Source of the DNA: an uncultured Alphaproteobacteria bacterium
Lineage (GTDB): Bacteria; Pseudomonadota; Alphaproteobacteria; Rs-D84
Direction of reading: 5' to 3'
NCBI GenBank assembly: GCA_934272785.1
Contig: CAKQSE010000002.1
Location: 62,001 to 126,000, forward strand
DNA: 64,000 nucleotides
Part shown: piece after piece, positions 17,241 to 25,098 of the stretch
Position numbering within the stretch: position 1 is the stretch's first letter
Layout: each line of letters opens with the position of its first letter
The notes under the pieces: model-generated
What the model was told of the DNA's origin: nothing
The model's database searches: none
Seen by the model: the letters and a program-made list of their open reading frames with translations, nothing else
Program-made: the position numbers and the translations under genes

Positions 17241-17882
17241 TTATTTAAGAACAACCTCTTGCACCATGAATTTAAAAAATCCCGCGGGGTCACCGCCCTC
17301 TTCCAAATAACGATGCAGACCGTATTCCTCAATACTGTCACGGATTCCTGGTTCATATCTAACCTTTAAGAAAACAGTTCCCGTGGTAACGACCGGCCCG
17401 GTTGCCAAATTGTTTGGTGTCTGCCACGTCCGCAATTCATAGTCGGCGCGCCAATAATCCCCATCGCCCGGACGTGTAATATCGCCCACAACGGTTGCAG
17501 TGCGCATTATGCCCTTGGTCGCCATATTTTGAATTTCGGGTGCAACGTTTGCCTGCCAATCACGAAATACCGACTGTGATGATGTGCGGGCCAACATATT
17601 GTTTGATGTGCCACGTCCATCGGTATAATCACCACCAGGCAAAACGCCAAAATATTCGGCGACATATCGCGTAATCAGCATATCAATCAAACGCGTATCG
17701 CCAATTTCAGACAACGTTTCCAATTCGCCGGGCCGCTCGGTTGACAGATTGTTCGGACGAAAGAAATACGTATCCACCGTGCGTTTTTCGCCGGCATCAT
17801 ATATCGCACCGGTCAAGAATATTGCGCCAAACACCAGCACAAGTAACAGCAATCCGGCAAAAAACATCAATATCTTTTTCAT
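17241..17882 (-). CDS. Inner-membrane protein with periplasmic domain, possible VirB8-like paralogue
   Basis: One N-terminal membrane helix (MFFAGLLLLVLVFGAIFLTG) is followed by a periplasmic domain of about 185 residues ending VEVVLK-like (VQEVVLK). The topology and the position, sharing a stop/start with another VirB8-like gene, suggest an NTF2-fold VirB8/TrbF-type scaffold component. Sequence motifs are weak: the central part has WRADYELRTWQTPNN and GTVFLKVRYEPG. Translation is coupled to the upstream gene through the overlap at 17882. Confidence 0.5.
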   Translation of the reverse strand: MKKILMFFAGLLLLVLVFGAIFLTGAIYDAGEKRTVDTYFFRPNNLSTERPGELETLSEIGDTRLIDMLITRYVAEYFGVLPGGDYTDGRGTSNNMLARTSSQSVFRDWQANVAPEIQNMATKGIMRTATVVGDITRPGDGDYWRADYELRTWQTPNNLATGPVVTTGTVFLKVRYEPGIRDSIEEYGLHRYLEEGGDPAGFFKFMVQEVVLK

Positions 17883-18577
17883 CAGTTCAATCTGTATGCG
17901 TTAAAGTCCGTTATGTAATACCCCAACGTGCGCGGATACGATTTCGTGTCGCGTCCCACACGCATAAATGCGATTATCTGCATAGATGGCGTCACGTTCC
18001 CAGAAATTGTTGCACGCACGCGCCACATACCGCCGTTATCACCAACCGCGCCGACGGGTTCAATCTGTAACGACGATGCGTCCAGATTCAGGCGTCCCGA
18101 CGCGGCGGCAATTTCCTGCCATGTGGGAACAACGTCATTTGTAAATCTGTTAAATACGGTGTCATTTGTCGCGCAATATATCGCGCAAACGCCATCGGCG
18201 CGCGCGGGCGCGTTTTCAGACATGCACACCTGGCCCCGGTCACACGTTTGCCACAGTGCCTGGTTTTCGGCATCATCGCCAACGGTGAACCAATCACGTG
18301 TGAAATTTGCGACAACCGATTCCTGCATCGTGCGTGATGCACTGTATTGCATTGTGCCGTGCGAATGCCCAACCACCGACCACGTGCCGGTCACACTGTC
18401 CACCGATATGATAAACGGGTCAACGGTCGCACTGCGCGATGTCCAAATCAACAGACCACACACGCATATGATTACAAAGAACAACGCCGACACCAAAATA
18501 GACACAGCGCGGGAAACGGCAATGCGCTTTCCCGCTGGGAATGCCGGTGTGTCAAAATTACTTGGATAGTCCAACAA
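17882..18577 (-). CDS. VirB8-like type IV secretion inner-membrane protein
   Basis: A cytoplasmic N terminus of about 25 residues, one membrane helix (VSILVSALFFVIICVCGLLIW) and a periplasmic domain. VDPFIISVDSVTGTWSVV after the helix and the ending LGYYITDFNAY resemble VirB8 family landmarks (PYVVRVDxxTG, NPLGYxVxDY). VirB8 nucleates assembly of type IV secretion channels. Extra Cys residues (CDRGQVC, CAIYC) are unusual for VirB8. It sits between a short lipoprotein (VirB7-like position) and a second VirB8-like protein. Confidence 0.6.
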   Translation of the reverse strand: MLDYPSNFDTPAFPAGKRIAVSRAVSILVSALFFVIICVCGLLIWTSRSATVDPFIISVDSVTGTWSVVGHSHGTMQYSASRTMQESVVANFTRDWFTVGDDAENQALWQTCDRGQVCMSENAPARADGVCAIYCATNDTVFNRFTNDVVPTWQEIAAASGRLNLDASSLQIEPVGAVGDNGGMWRVRATISGNVTPSMQIIAFMRVGRDTKSYPRTLGYYITDFNAYRLN

Positions 18578-18607
18578 AATCCCCCCACATGAATTTATTG
18601 GTGGATT

Positions 18608-18754
18608 TTACGCCTGGAACACCATGATACAGGCGCACGGACTCAGTTTCAATTCGTTGTTGTCATAACCGACACCGACCGGTTCGCGGTCATACACCTG
18701 GCCACAACCGGCCAATGCCAACGCAACAAAGAACGCCAGAAATACTTTCTTCAT
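18608..18754 (-). CDS. 48-residue lipoprotein, VirB7-like by position
   Basis: MKKVFLAFFVALALAGCG gives a perfect lipobox (LAGC, Cys at residue 17). The mature part is only 32 residues and contains SPCACIMVFQA. A GAGGGG ribosome-binding site precedes the ATG at 18754. It lies directly upstream of the VirB8-like pair in the same direction. VirB7 proteins of type IV secretion systems are short lipoproteins found beside VirB8/VirB9, so this is the best guess. Sequence alone does not prove it. Confidence 0.6.
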   Translation of the reverse strand: MKKVFLAFFVALALAGCGQVYDREPVGVGYDNNELKLSPCACIMVFQA

Positions 18755-18866
18755 GATTTTTCCCCTCTTTGCTTTCAATTCTTGGTCAAATTATAAGAAA
18801 ATTCACGCGTCCCGGTCAAGGATAAAAACACGACGCCTGCCCGCCCCCGCGCATGATTTTTATTTC

Positions 18867-18896
18867 TTGGCGTTTATTGAATTTGATTGTTATAAT
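18867..18896 (+). promoter_or_regulatory. Promoter of yraN
   Basis: TTGGCG (18867-18872), 18-bp spacer, TATAAT (18891-18896). The ATG at 18904 begins 7 nt after the -10 box, so the mRNA would be leaderless. Confidence 0.6.
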
Positions 18897-18903
18897 AATG
18901 GGT

Positions 18904-19245
18904 ATGAATTCATATGAATCTGGGTTGTTTGCCGAATTTTGGGCGCGCATGTATTTGCGCATACATGGATACCGTATTCTGCGGTCGCGATATGTTACCG
19001 GACGCAATACGGGCCGCGCAGAAATTGATATTATTGCCCGGCGCGGCAAAACCATCGTTTTCATAGAGGTTAAACGTCGTCCGACCATCGCCGCCGGTTG
19101 GGACGCAATTACGCACGCCCAGGCGGCACGCCTGCGTCGCAGTGCAGAAACATTTCTGGCGCGGGAATTTCCGGGATTTGACGCGCGTTTTGACGTGATA
19201 ATTGTGTGCGGTCTGCGCATACATCACGCACGTGGCGCAATATAA
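18904..19245 (+). CDS. yraN: YraN/UPF0102 family nuclease-fold protein
   Basis: 113 residues from ATG 18904; upstream ATG codons at 18898 and 18853 lie too close to or before the -10 box. The family core is present: ESGLFAEFWARMYL, then YRILRSRYVTGRNTGRAEIDIIARRG and IVFIEVKRR. This is the PD-(D/E)xK endonuclease-like signature of the restriction endonuclease fold (E, D, ExK), as in archaeal Holliday junction resolvases. Cellular substrate of the family is uncertain. The family GEID appears as AEID here. Confidence 0.9.
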   Translation: MNSYESGLFAEFWARMYLRIHGYRILRSRYVTGRNTGRAEIDIIARRGKTIVFIEVKRRPTIAAGWDAITHAQAARLRRSAETFLAREFPGFDARFDVIIVCGLRIHHARGAI

Positions 19246-19249
19246 ATAC

Positions 19250-19278
19250 TTGCATTTGGGAATTTGGTCCTGTATAAT
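19250..19278 (+). promoter_or_regulatory. Promoter of the small lipoprotein gene
   Basis: TTGCAT (19250-19255), 17-bp spacer, TATAAT (19273-19278), about 32 nt before the ATG. Confidence 0.8.
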
Positions 19279-19309
19279 TCGACCAGACTTTTTGATAAAA
19301 GGAGAAAAC

Positions 19310-19453
19310 ATGAAAAAAGTTATGTTGGCATTGTTTGCCGTTATGACATTGGCTGCCTGCACGGGTTCTTACAAATCGGGTAACTGCGAATACGATTTCT
19401 TGCTGCACAAAGATATTTCTATCTCCAAATTGATTGGCAGCTGCGGCAAATAA
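19310..19453 (+). CDS. 47-residue lipoprotein
   Basis: MKKVMLALFAVMTLAACTG carries a clear lipobox (LAAC). The remaining 30 residues are CEYDFLLHKDISISKLIGSCG, with two Cys that could form a disulphide. It has its own consensus promoter, an AAAGGAGAAAAC ribosome-binding site and its own terminator, so it is a stand-alone well-expressed gene. The function is not recognisable. Confidence 0.8.
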   Translation: MKKVMLALFAVMTLAACTGSYKSGNCEYDFLLHKDISISKLIGSCGK

Positions 19454-19464
19454 TCAAAATGATA

Positions 19465-19492
19465 AAAAACGGGGCATCGCCCCGTTTTTTTT
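19465..19492 (+). terminator. Terminator of the 47-residue lipoprotein gene
   Basis: ACGGGGC-ATC-GCCCCGT stem followed by TTTTTTTT. Confidence 0.92.
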
Positions 19493-19494
19493 AT

Positions 19495-19850
19495 TAGAGA
19501 GCAGAGTGTAGAGTGCAGAGAGCAATGTCGCGCGCCATTGGCGCGCTTGTTTTTACCATCGCGGTCTAAGTTCCCCTCTGGCCAGAGGGGTGGCACGAAG
19601 TGCCGGGGTGTCGTTTTTCCAGAGAGCAGAGTGCAGAGAGCAATGTTTTTATTCCGTCACCCCGACGAAGGTCGGGGGCCATTGCCCCACGGGGACAACC
19701 AAAAGACCACCCCGTCCTGGCGGACACCCCGACCCGGGCCCCGCGGAATTGTTAAATTCCGTGGGTGGTTCCAGGAGGGGAACTTAGTCCGCAACGGACA
19801 CACCCCCATTGCTCTCTACTCTCTATTTTCTGGCGCGGCGCGCCAGAAAA
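19495..19850. repeat. Intergenic mosaic repeat region, no gene seen
   Basis: It starts with AGAGAGCAGAGTGTAGAG immediately behind the terminator, and the same word returns at about 19622. It also contains GTCACCCCGACGAAGGTCGGGG and a segment GGGCCCCGCGGAATTGTTAA...CCGTGGGTGGTT (about 19737-19770). That segment recurs in reverse orientation around 51485-51525. It ends next to the phage block at 19853. Confidence 0.7.
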
Positions 19851-19852
19851 AT

Positions 19853-20113
19853 TTACTTTATCACTGCGGTTTTTATCAGGGATACATCATCGCGAATCGT
19901 GTCCAGTTTTATCTGTAATTGCCCGATGCCTGTTTCCAGTATCGTCGTGCGATTTTCCAGTGTTGTGATACGCGTGTCGGCGCGCTGGATATCCGCCAGG
20001 GACGAATCCTGGCGCGCAACCCAATATACCAGGCCACCAATAAACGCGATTAAAAACCAACTGTCGCGCAGGGTCGCAATCAGGCCACCCAAGGCACTTG
20101 TTTCCTGTTTCAT
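19853..20113 (-). CDS. Small membrane-anchored coiled-coil protein of the phage block
   Basis: 86 residues: one hydrophobic segment (DSWFLIAFIGGLVYWVA, residues 17-33), then a heptad-patterned coiled coil (ADIQRADTRITTLENRTTILETGIGQL and on). Phages often place such proteins next to lysis genes as holin accessory or spanin-like factors. The start overlaps the preceding Bbp19-like gene by 4 nt (ATGA-type), so the two are cotranslated. This is the last gene of the phage operon on this side. Confidence 0.55.
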   Translation of the reverse strand: MKQETSALGGLIATLRDSWFLIAFIGGLVYWVARQDSSLADIQRADTRITTLENRTTILETGIGQLQIKLDTIRDDVSLIKTAVIK

Positions 20114-20304
20114 TTTCGCCCCCGTGATACCATATTTTCAATCATGTGCACCAACGCGCGCTGGGATTCCAGGCCGCGCAATTCGGCATCCGACGCATTT
20201 GGCCCCAGCACACGTTCAATCGTCATCCGGCGCAGGTGTTGCAGCACCGCCGCACCCGACGCGGTTGAAAATGTGCGGGCATAGTTCTGGTCAATTTCGT
20301 TCAT
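20110..20304 (-). CDS. Bbp19-like phage protein
   Basis: 64 residues: ARTFSTASGAAVLQHLRRMTIERVLGPNASDAELRGLESQRALVHMIENM. The pattern ARTFxTxxGxxVLxHLR...SDAELRxLEGQRALV is that of the Bbp19 domain named after Bordetella phage BPP-1. It is found near portal genes and its function is unknown. It lies between the portal gene and the membrane coiled-coil gene. Confidence 0.7.
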   Translation of the reverse strand: MNEIDQNYARTFSTASGAAVLQHLRRMTIERVLGPNASDAELRGLESQRALVHMIENMVSRGRK

Positions 20305-20319
20305 AATTTTTCCCTATGG

Positions 20320-21543
20320 TTAAATCAGGTTTTCCGCCACCGCCATTTGGGCAATGGGCGCAATGTATTTCAATTCTGCGTCACTGTTCAGCACAATCGG
20401 CGCAATCACACCGCGGCGCGATAAAATCTGTAATCCGCGGTCGGTCAGTGGCCGGATAAATTCGTGCAACAGCCGCCCGTATGTCGCGCCCAAAATCCGC
20501 ATCATATCGGAATTGCGCGCCATAATTTCGGTCGCGGTCATTTCTTTTTCAGACAGCAATCCCAACCGATCGGCCAGCAATGCGTGGCGAATCCGCTCGC
20601 GCAGGTCTTTTAATATTATTTGCGACACATCAAAATCCGCACCCGATGACAACGGCGTCAGACCAGATGACCCGACGGCCTTGGGTATAATTGCCCCCGG
20701 CGTCAGGTTTATGTTATTCAGGTTTATAACGCCATCATCGTCGGCCTGCCATATTCCGGACACTGCAATCGTTGCGTTTTTCAGCACCAGTTCAACAACC
20801 TTGTTCGCGGTTTTGATGTCGGGCAATGCGCGCAAGACGGGACCGCGGCCGTATTGTTCACCGCTTAGAACACTCCACCGGAAAATGATGTATGGATTGG
20901 TTTCAAATGTGCCACGCGCAACGATATTGTTTTGAATATTGCCGCCAGCATCCAACCACGCGGTGAATTCTGTGCCAACCAAACTCTGGACCAGGCGCAG
21001 TGGCGTTGCCGGGTCGCGTTTTATCTGGTCCCGGATTTCTGCCGGTGGCGTCCAGGTTGGGTATTTTTCCATAACATCACGCGCGGGCATTGTTGCCGTG
21101 TGAAATACCGCCCCCGGCAAAATCGCAATATCGCGCATTGGCACCGCCGTGAACGAAAACGCCGACGACGCACCGATTGGTGTTTCCGCCATAAACAGGC
21201 ACGCCGTTCCCAAAATCACCAAGTCCAAATAGCATTGATGAATTGTGGTATAGAAATTAGAATCGTTCAGATTTGCGCGCAATGCCGCCGTCGCGGCGTC
21301 TGCATCGGGGGACGCATCGCTTTCCGGGACCAGGGATATCCACAGCGATTCCGGTGGCGTCATCAGTGAATATATTGACGCGGCCAGGTTATCCACCGCA
21401 TCGGCCGCGGTTGCATCAAACAGTGTTGCCGCATCTGTATCGGTCGTCGGCATTGTGTATCGCATTGCGGCGTCCCAGCGTGCGACCCACGGCGCACGCG
21501 CATCCAATGCACGCCGATACATTTGTTCCAAATCATTTTGCAT
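20320..21543 (-). CDS. Phage portal / head-tail connector protein (podovirus type)
   Basis: 407 residues starting ... APWVARWDAAMRYTMP, then LFDATAADAVDNLAASIYSLMTPPESLWISL. This is the N-terminal signature of the podoviral head-tail connecting protein family (T7 gp8 / BPP-1 portal type). The dodecameric portal forms the DNA gate of the capsid. At 407 residues it is shorter than the usual 500-550, mainly at the C terminus, so loss of the barrel region is possible. It lies directly downstream of the terminase C-terminal half, the normal order in many phages. Confidence 0.88.
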   Translation of the reverse strand: MQNDLEQMYRRALDARAPWVARWDAAMRYTMPTTDTDAATLFDATAADAVDNLAASIYSLMTPPESLWISLVPESDASPDADAATAALRANLNDSNFYTTIHQCYLDLVILGTACLFMAETPIGASSAFSFTAVPMRDIAILPGAVFHTATMPARDVMEKYPTWTPPAEIRDQIKRDPATPLRLVQSLVGTEFTAWLDAGGNIQNNIVARGTFETNPYIIFRWSVLSGEQYGRGPVLRALPDIKTANKVVELVLKNATIAVSGIWQADDDGVINLNNINLTPGAIIPKAVGSSGLTPLSSGADFDVSQIILKDLRERIRHALLADRLGLLSEKEMTATEIMARNSDMMRILGATYGRLLHEFIRPLTDRGLQILSRRGVIAPIVLNSDAELKYIAPIAQMAVAENLI

Positions 21544-21571
21544 ATTTTCTCCTTTGTTTTGTTGTTATGCA

Positions 21572-22420
21572 TTAAACCTTGAAATTCGTATTTGCGGAAT
21601 ATATGGGGGCATGGTGTCCCATGGGGCGAATTGGTGTTGGCGCGGCGCATATTGCGCCCGCCACCGCGTCCAGTCCGTCGTCATGCCCCGCCCCACCAAT
21701 TGGCGACCATCCCAACATTTCGGCAATAAATGGTGTTTGTGAACACGCGCGGTGCGCATACAATCGCCCAGCGGCCAGTGCCGGTTCAATTGCGTCTAAA
21801 ATTCGGTCAACCTTTGGCCGGGTGTTTGTAATCCGCGTGATTGTGATTGGGGTGCCGGCACGTGTTGCCGCGTCGCGCATTATTTCTGGCAACGCATTTC
21901 CGATGCCATTTGTTTCAATCGTTATGCGACGCATATTGTGCACGCGCATAAAATTCAGCACCGCATCACACTGGTGCGCCAATGGGTGTGCATCATCGTC
22001 AGATGCCGTCATATATAAAATATCGTGAATAAACACGCACCGCGTTGTGTCATCACGATACAGCATAACGCACACACTGCCATCGCGGCCGCGACGCCCG
22101 GTTGATGGGTCCCAATACACCGCCGCGCCTGTGATTTTATGTTCGCCAATTTGGGCGGTGCGGCCATCAAACGCGTCATCATATAAATGCAATGCCCCGG
22201 GATCCAGGCGCATACGTTCGGGCGCGACCGGTTCCAACATCATTTGCGCCGCAAAGTGCCGGGGGCCGACCGCGGACCGCAATTCGGCAATGCGCGGCGC
22301 GGGGAATAATTCGGGCCATGCGGACGCGCCAGCGTCATCAACCACCGGAATTTTCAGTGTTTTATATCCGTGCAAAAAAGGCGTTGAAAACGTAAATTTT
22401 TTGGATACTATATTGGACAT
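21572..22420 (-). CDS. Large terminase, C-terminal nuclease half (split gene)
   Basis: 282 residues from the ATG at 22420. Homology to large terminases starts about 10 residues in, at PFLHGYKTLKIP, then SAWPELFPAPRIAELRSAVG. The RNase H-like nuclease residues remain: Asp in VYWDPSTGRRGRDG, Glu in ITIETNGIG, Asp-Asp in GHDDGLDAV. The nuclease cuts concatemeric phage DNA for packaging. The ATPase half is 3.3 kb away (25776-26405). A GGGAG ribosome-binding site lies 8 nt before this ATG, inside dnaB, so the half may be translated alone. Its ATG overlaps the dnaB ATG on the other strand. Confidence 0.85.
   Translation of the reverse strand: MSNIVSKKFTFSTPFLHGYKTLKIPVVDDAGASAWPELFPAPRIAELRSAVGPRHFAAQMMLEPVAPERMRLDPGALHLYDDAFDGRTAQIGEHKITGAAVYWDPSTGRRGRDGSVCVMLYRDDTTRCVFIHDILYMTASDDDAHPLAHQCDAVLNFMRVHNMRRITIETNGIGNALPEIMRDAATRAGTPITITRITNTRPKVDRILDAIEPALAAGRLYAHRACSQTPFIAEMLGWSPIGGAGHDDGLDAVAGAICAAPTPIRPMGHHAPIYSANTNFKV
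22384..22411 (+). promoter_or_regulatory. Candidate dnaB promoter inside the terminase fragment
   Basis: TTGAAA (22384-22389), 16-bp spacer, TACTAT (22406-22411). The dnaB ATG at 22419 is 7 nt further on, a leaderless arrangement. The -35 box overlaps codons of the terminase nuclease half on the other strand. Confidence 0.5.
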
Positions 22421-23987
22421 GGACTTTACTCCCAAAACTTTACCAACGAACCTAGAGGCCGAACAGGCCGTCCTGGCCGCGGTGTTGATGAATAACCGCG
22501 CGTTGGAACGCATTTCTGAATTTTTAAAACCGGAACATTTTTCGCATCCCGCACACCAGGAAATTTACAAGTTGGCGGAACGCCAATTTGCCGCGGGTAT
22601 TCCGTTTGATATTATCACCGCGAAAAATTACCTGGACCAACAGGGCGTGTTGGAATCGGTTGGTGGCGTTGATTACCTGACCCAATTGGCGGGTGCCGGT
22701 GCGACGGTTGTAAATGTTGAACAATATGCGCGTATCGTTTATGAAAACGCCCTGCGACGCCAACTGATTGATTTGGGACAATCAATTACCGACAACGCAT
22801 TTGTCGAAGATTTGGACAACCCTGTCACCACCCAGATAGAGGTTGCCGAACAAAAATTATTCAACCTGGCATCGGCGGGCGAAACCCGGCGCGAGGTTAC
22901 ACCAATCGCAACCGCATTACAGGGCGCATTAAAAGAGGCCGAAATCGCATACAAGGCCGACGGCAAATTGTCGGGTCTGACCACGGGGCTGAACGCGCTG
23001 GATAAATCCATCAGCGGCCTGCACCACAGTGATTTGATTATTATCGCGGGTCGTCCGGCGATGGGTAAAACAACGCTGGCGATGAACATCGCATTTAACG
23101 CCGCAAACGCAATTTTATCGGGGCGTGCCAATGATCAATACAAGGGCGCAGTCGTATTTTTCAGTCTGGAAATGTCCCAGGAACAGCTGGCGACGCGTGT
23201 GCTGTCGTCCCAGTCCAAGATTCCGGCATCTGCCATGCGCGAAGGGTCATTTTCTGATGAAGAATTTTTAAAAATGTCCCAATATTCCCAGGCAATCAGT
23301 CGCGTGCCGCTGTATATCGATGACACGCCCGGCATGTCGGTGCCAATGATGCGCACCCGCGCACGCCGTCTGGCGCGCAAATCCGGCGGGATTGCATTGA
23401 TTGTAATCGACTATCTGCAACTGATGACGTCACCGGGCGGGCGTAAAAACGACAACCGCGTCCAGGAAATTTCTGAAATCACCCGTGGACTGAAAATGCT
23501 GGCCAAGGAACTGGATGTGCCGGTTATCGCCCTGTCCCAGTTATCGCGCAGTGTTGAAAACCGCGATGACAAACGCCCCCAGTTGGCGGACTTGCGTGAA
23601 TCAGGTTCTATTGAACAGGACGCGGACATTGTTATGTTCACATACCGCGAAGAATACTATCTGGACAATCGCGACCCGTCCCAGCGTATTTCGGGCAACA
23701 CCAATGACAAGATTCAGGAATCATACCAGCGTCGTCTGGAACGCGCCCGGGGCAAGGCCGACATCATCATCGGCAAGAACCGTCATGGCCGTCCGGAAAC
23801 CGTTCGCACGGCGTTCTTTGGCGATTACAGTTTATTCGACAATCTGGACGAGGCCGACGCCCGCGGCGAAAATGACTTTAACCCAACGCCGTCCGCACCC
23901 GCAATCACATCTGACCCGGATATGGATAACGCGGCCGCGTTTGAACAGATTGACGCATCGGCAATACCCGACGATATGGAATTGTAA
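22419..23987 (+). CDS. dnaB: Replicative DNA helicase DnaB
   Basis: 522 residues from ATG 22419. The much longer upstream frame is antisense to terminase and is excluded. The N-terminal domain starts PTNLEAEQAVLAAVLMNN and contacts primase. The RecA-like motor has Walker A GRPAMGKTT near residue 210, FFSLEMSQEQLATR, VIDYLQLM, and the DLRESGSIEQDADIVMF-type H4/arginine-finger region. An acidic tail follows. It looks like a normal bacterial chromosomal DnaB rather than a phage helicase. It is nevertheless embedded between the two halves of a phage terminase gene. Its ATG shares bases with the divergent terminase-half ATG. Confidence 0.95.
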   Translation: MDFTPKTLPTNLEAEQAVLAAVLMNNRALERISEFLKPEHFSHPAHQEIYKLAERQFAAGIPFDIITAKNYLDQQGVLESVGGVDYLTQLAGAGATVVNVEQYARIVYENALRRQLIDLGQSITDNAFVEDLDNPVTTQIEVAEQKLFNLASAGETRREVTPIATALQGALKEAEIAYKADGKLSGLTTGLNALDKSISGLHHSDLIIIAGRPAMGKTTLAMNIAFNAANAILSGRANDQYKGAVVFFSLEMSQEQLATRVLSSQSKIPASAMREGSFSDEEFLKMSQYSQAISRVPLYIDDTPGMSVPMMRTRARRLARKSGGIALIVIDYLQLMTSPGGRKNDNRVQEISEITRGLKMLAKELDVPVIALSQLSRSVENRDDKRPQLADLRESGSIEQDADIVMFTYREEYYLDNRDPSQRISGNTNDKIQESYQRRLERARGKADIIIGKNRHGRPETVRTAFFGDYSLFDNLDEADARGENDFNPTPSAPAITSDPDMDNAAAFEQIDASAIPDDMEL

Positions 23988-24014
23988 TTATTTTACTTGC
24001 GGCGCGTGCAAAAA

Positions 24015-24033
24015 TTGACTAATATTTTGTCAA
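24015..24033. promoter_or_regulatory. Inverted repeat upstream of the double-HTH regulator
   Basis: TTGAC (24015-24019), 9 nt, GTCAA (24029-24033). The left arm could double as a -35 box. An autoregulatory operator for the downstream XRE protein is a reasonable guess. Confidence 0.4.
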
Positions 24034-24060
24034 GAAATACCCAAGTGCAGGAGTTTTGCA

Positions 24061-25068
24061 ATGGCCCAAGAAGAAATCATTTTTCCAAATAATATTCGTA
24101 ACATCCGCCTGGCCGCGGGGATGAAAATGACCGAACTGGCGCGCCAGTCGCATTTGTCACTGTCCGCCGTGTCCAAGATTGAAAAGGGTGTTCGCCGTCT
24201 GAACCAGAAACAGTTGCTGAACATCTGTAACATTTTGGGTTGCAAATTATCTGACATATTTATCAAGGAAGACGACGCCGTTGCCGACCAGTGGCAGAGC
24301 GAGATTAAACGTCGTCTGACCGATAACGAAGACAGCGGCCTGAAAATATTCGGTTCGGGTCTGCGCAAGATTCGCCAGCAAACCGGCAAAACGATTGCCC
24401 AGGCGGCACACGACGCCGGCATGACACTGTCCGTCTATCACAAGATAGAGGTTGGCCAACGTGAAATCTATCAAAACGAAATCGAACCACTGGCCCGGTC
24501 ATTCGCGATGAGTGCACAAAGCTTGTTTGATAAAATCGCCACACTGTATAAATCGGGCGAATTGAACAAACAAATCAGCAAGGTCAAAGAGCGCGTAAAA
24601 TCCGTTCTGATTCCAGACAATCCCGCATCGGGCATTGATATGCATGGGGGCCTGTATGGTGCCAAGTTGTATGACAGTGCGCGTAAAAAACTGGTCCCGG
24701 TATTTGGCACACCTGCCGGCAAATCAATTGCGTTCAAGAAATCTGATGAAACGATGATTGTTGCCCCAATGACACTGGAAGGACGCAGTGGCATTTACGC
24801 CGTCGTGCCGAATTCTAAACGTCTGGGCGGATTTATCCCGGAACATTCGTATGTATTTGCCGACGCGACCCAGGCACCCGCCGTTGGTGATTTGGCCGTG
24901 TGTATCGACACTGATTTCGGCACATTGGCATCTGATACCGTTGCCACCGCCCAAATCGTCAGTGTGCGCCAGGATTCCCGTGGCAAGGTTTATGGTCAGA
25001 TTTCATCGCCTGATGAAAAAATCATCGGCCAGACCATGCACAAGGTTATTATGATTGTTATGGAATAA
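24061..25068 (+). CDS. Transcriptional regulator with two XRE helix-turn-helix domains and S24-like C-terminal domain
   Basis: 335 residues. The first HTH is at about residues 10-65 (IRNIRLAAGMKMTELARQSHLSLSAVSKIEKG). The second is at about 100-155 (GLRKIRQQTGKTIAQAAHDAGMTLSVYHKIEVG). A C-terminal beta domain at about 220-335 (SGIYAVVPNSKRLGGFIPEHSYVFAD, AVGDLAVC, and KVYGQISSPDE) resembles the S24/LexA-CI fold. I see no obvious Ser-Lys protease dyad. CAGGAG precedes the ATG. Duplicated XRE domains in one chain are uncommon. It lies inside the terminase gap, between dnaB and an unknown gene, so it is a candidate controller of the phage block. Confidence 0.82.
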   Translation: MAQEEIIFPNNIRNIRLAAGMKMTELARQSHLSLSAVSKIEKGVRRLNQKQLLNICNILGCKLSDIFIKEDDAVADQWQSEIKRRLTDNEDSGLKIFGSGLRKIRQQTGKTIAQAAHDAGMTLSVYHKIEVGQREIYQNEIEPLARSFAMSAQSLFDKIATLYKSGELNKQISKVKERVKSVLIPDNPASGIDMHGGLYGAKLYDSARKKLVPVFGTPAGKSIAFKKSDETMIVAPMTLEGRSGIYAVVPNSKRLGGFIPEHSYVFADATQAPAVGDLAVCIDTDFGTLASDTVATAQIVSVRQDSRGKVYGQISSPDEKIIGQTMHKVIMIVME

Positions 25069-25098
25069 CATCACCCACAGAAAACGGAGAGAGAACCC

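Noticed and set aside
22047..22418. N-terminal extension of dnaB by 124 codons
   Set aside because: The extension is antisense to the terminase nuclease half. MDFTPKTLPTNLEAEQAVL is the normal DnaB start.
22419..23987. dnaB as a phage replication gene of the block
   Set aside because: It lies on the opposite strand, interrupts the terminase, and has the length and motifs of a chromosomal DnaB. It is treated as host DNA, though this is not proven.
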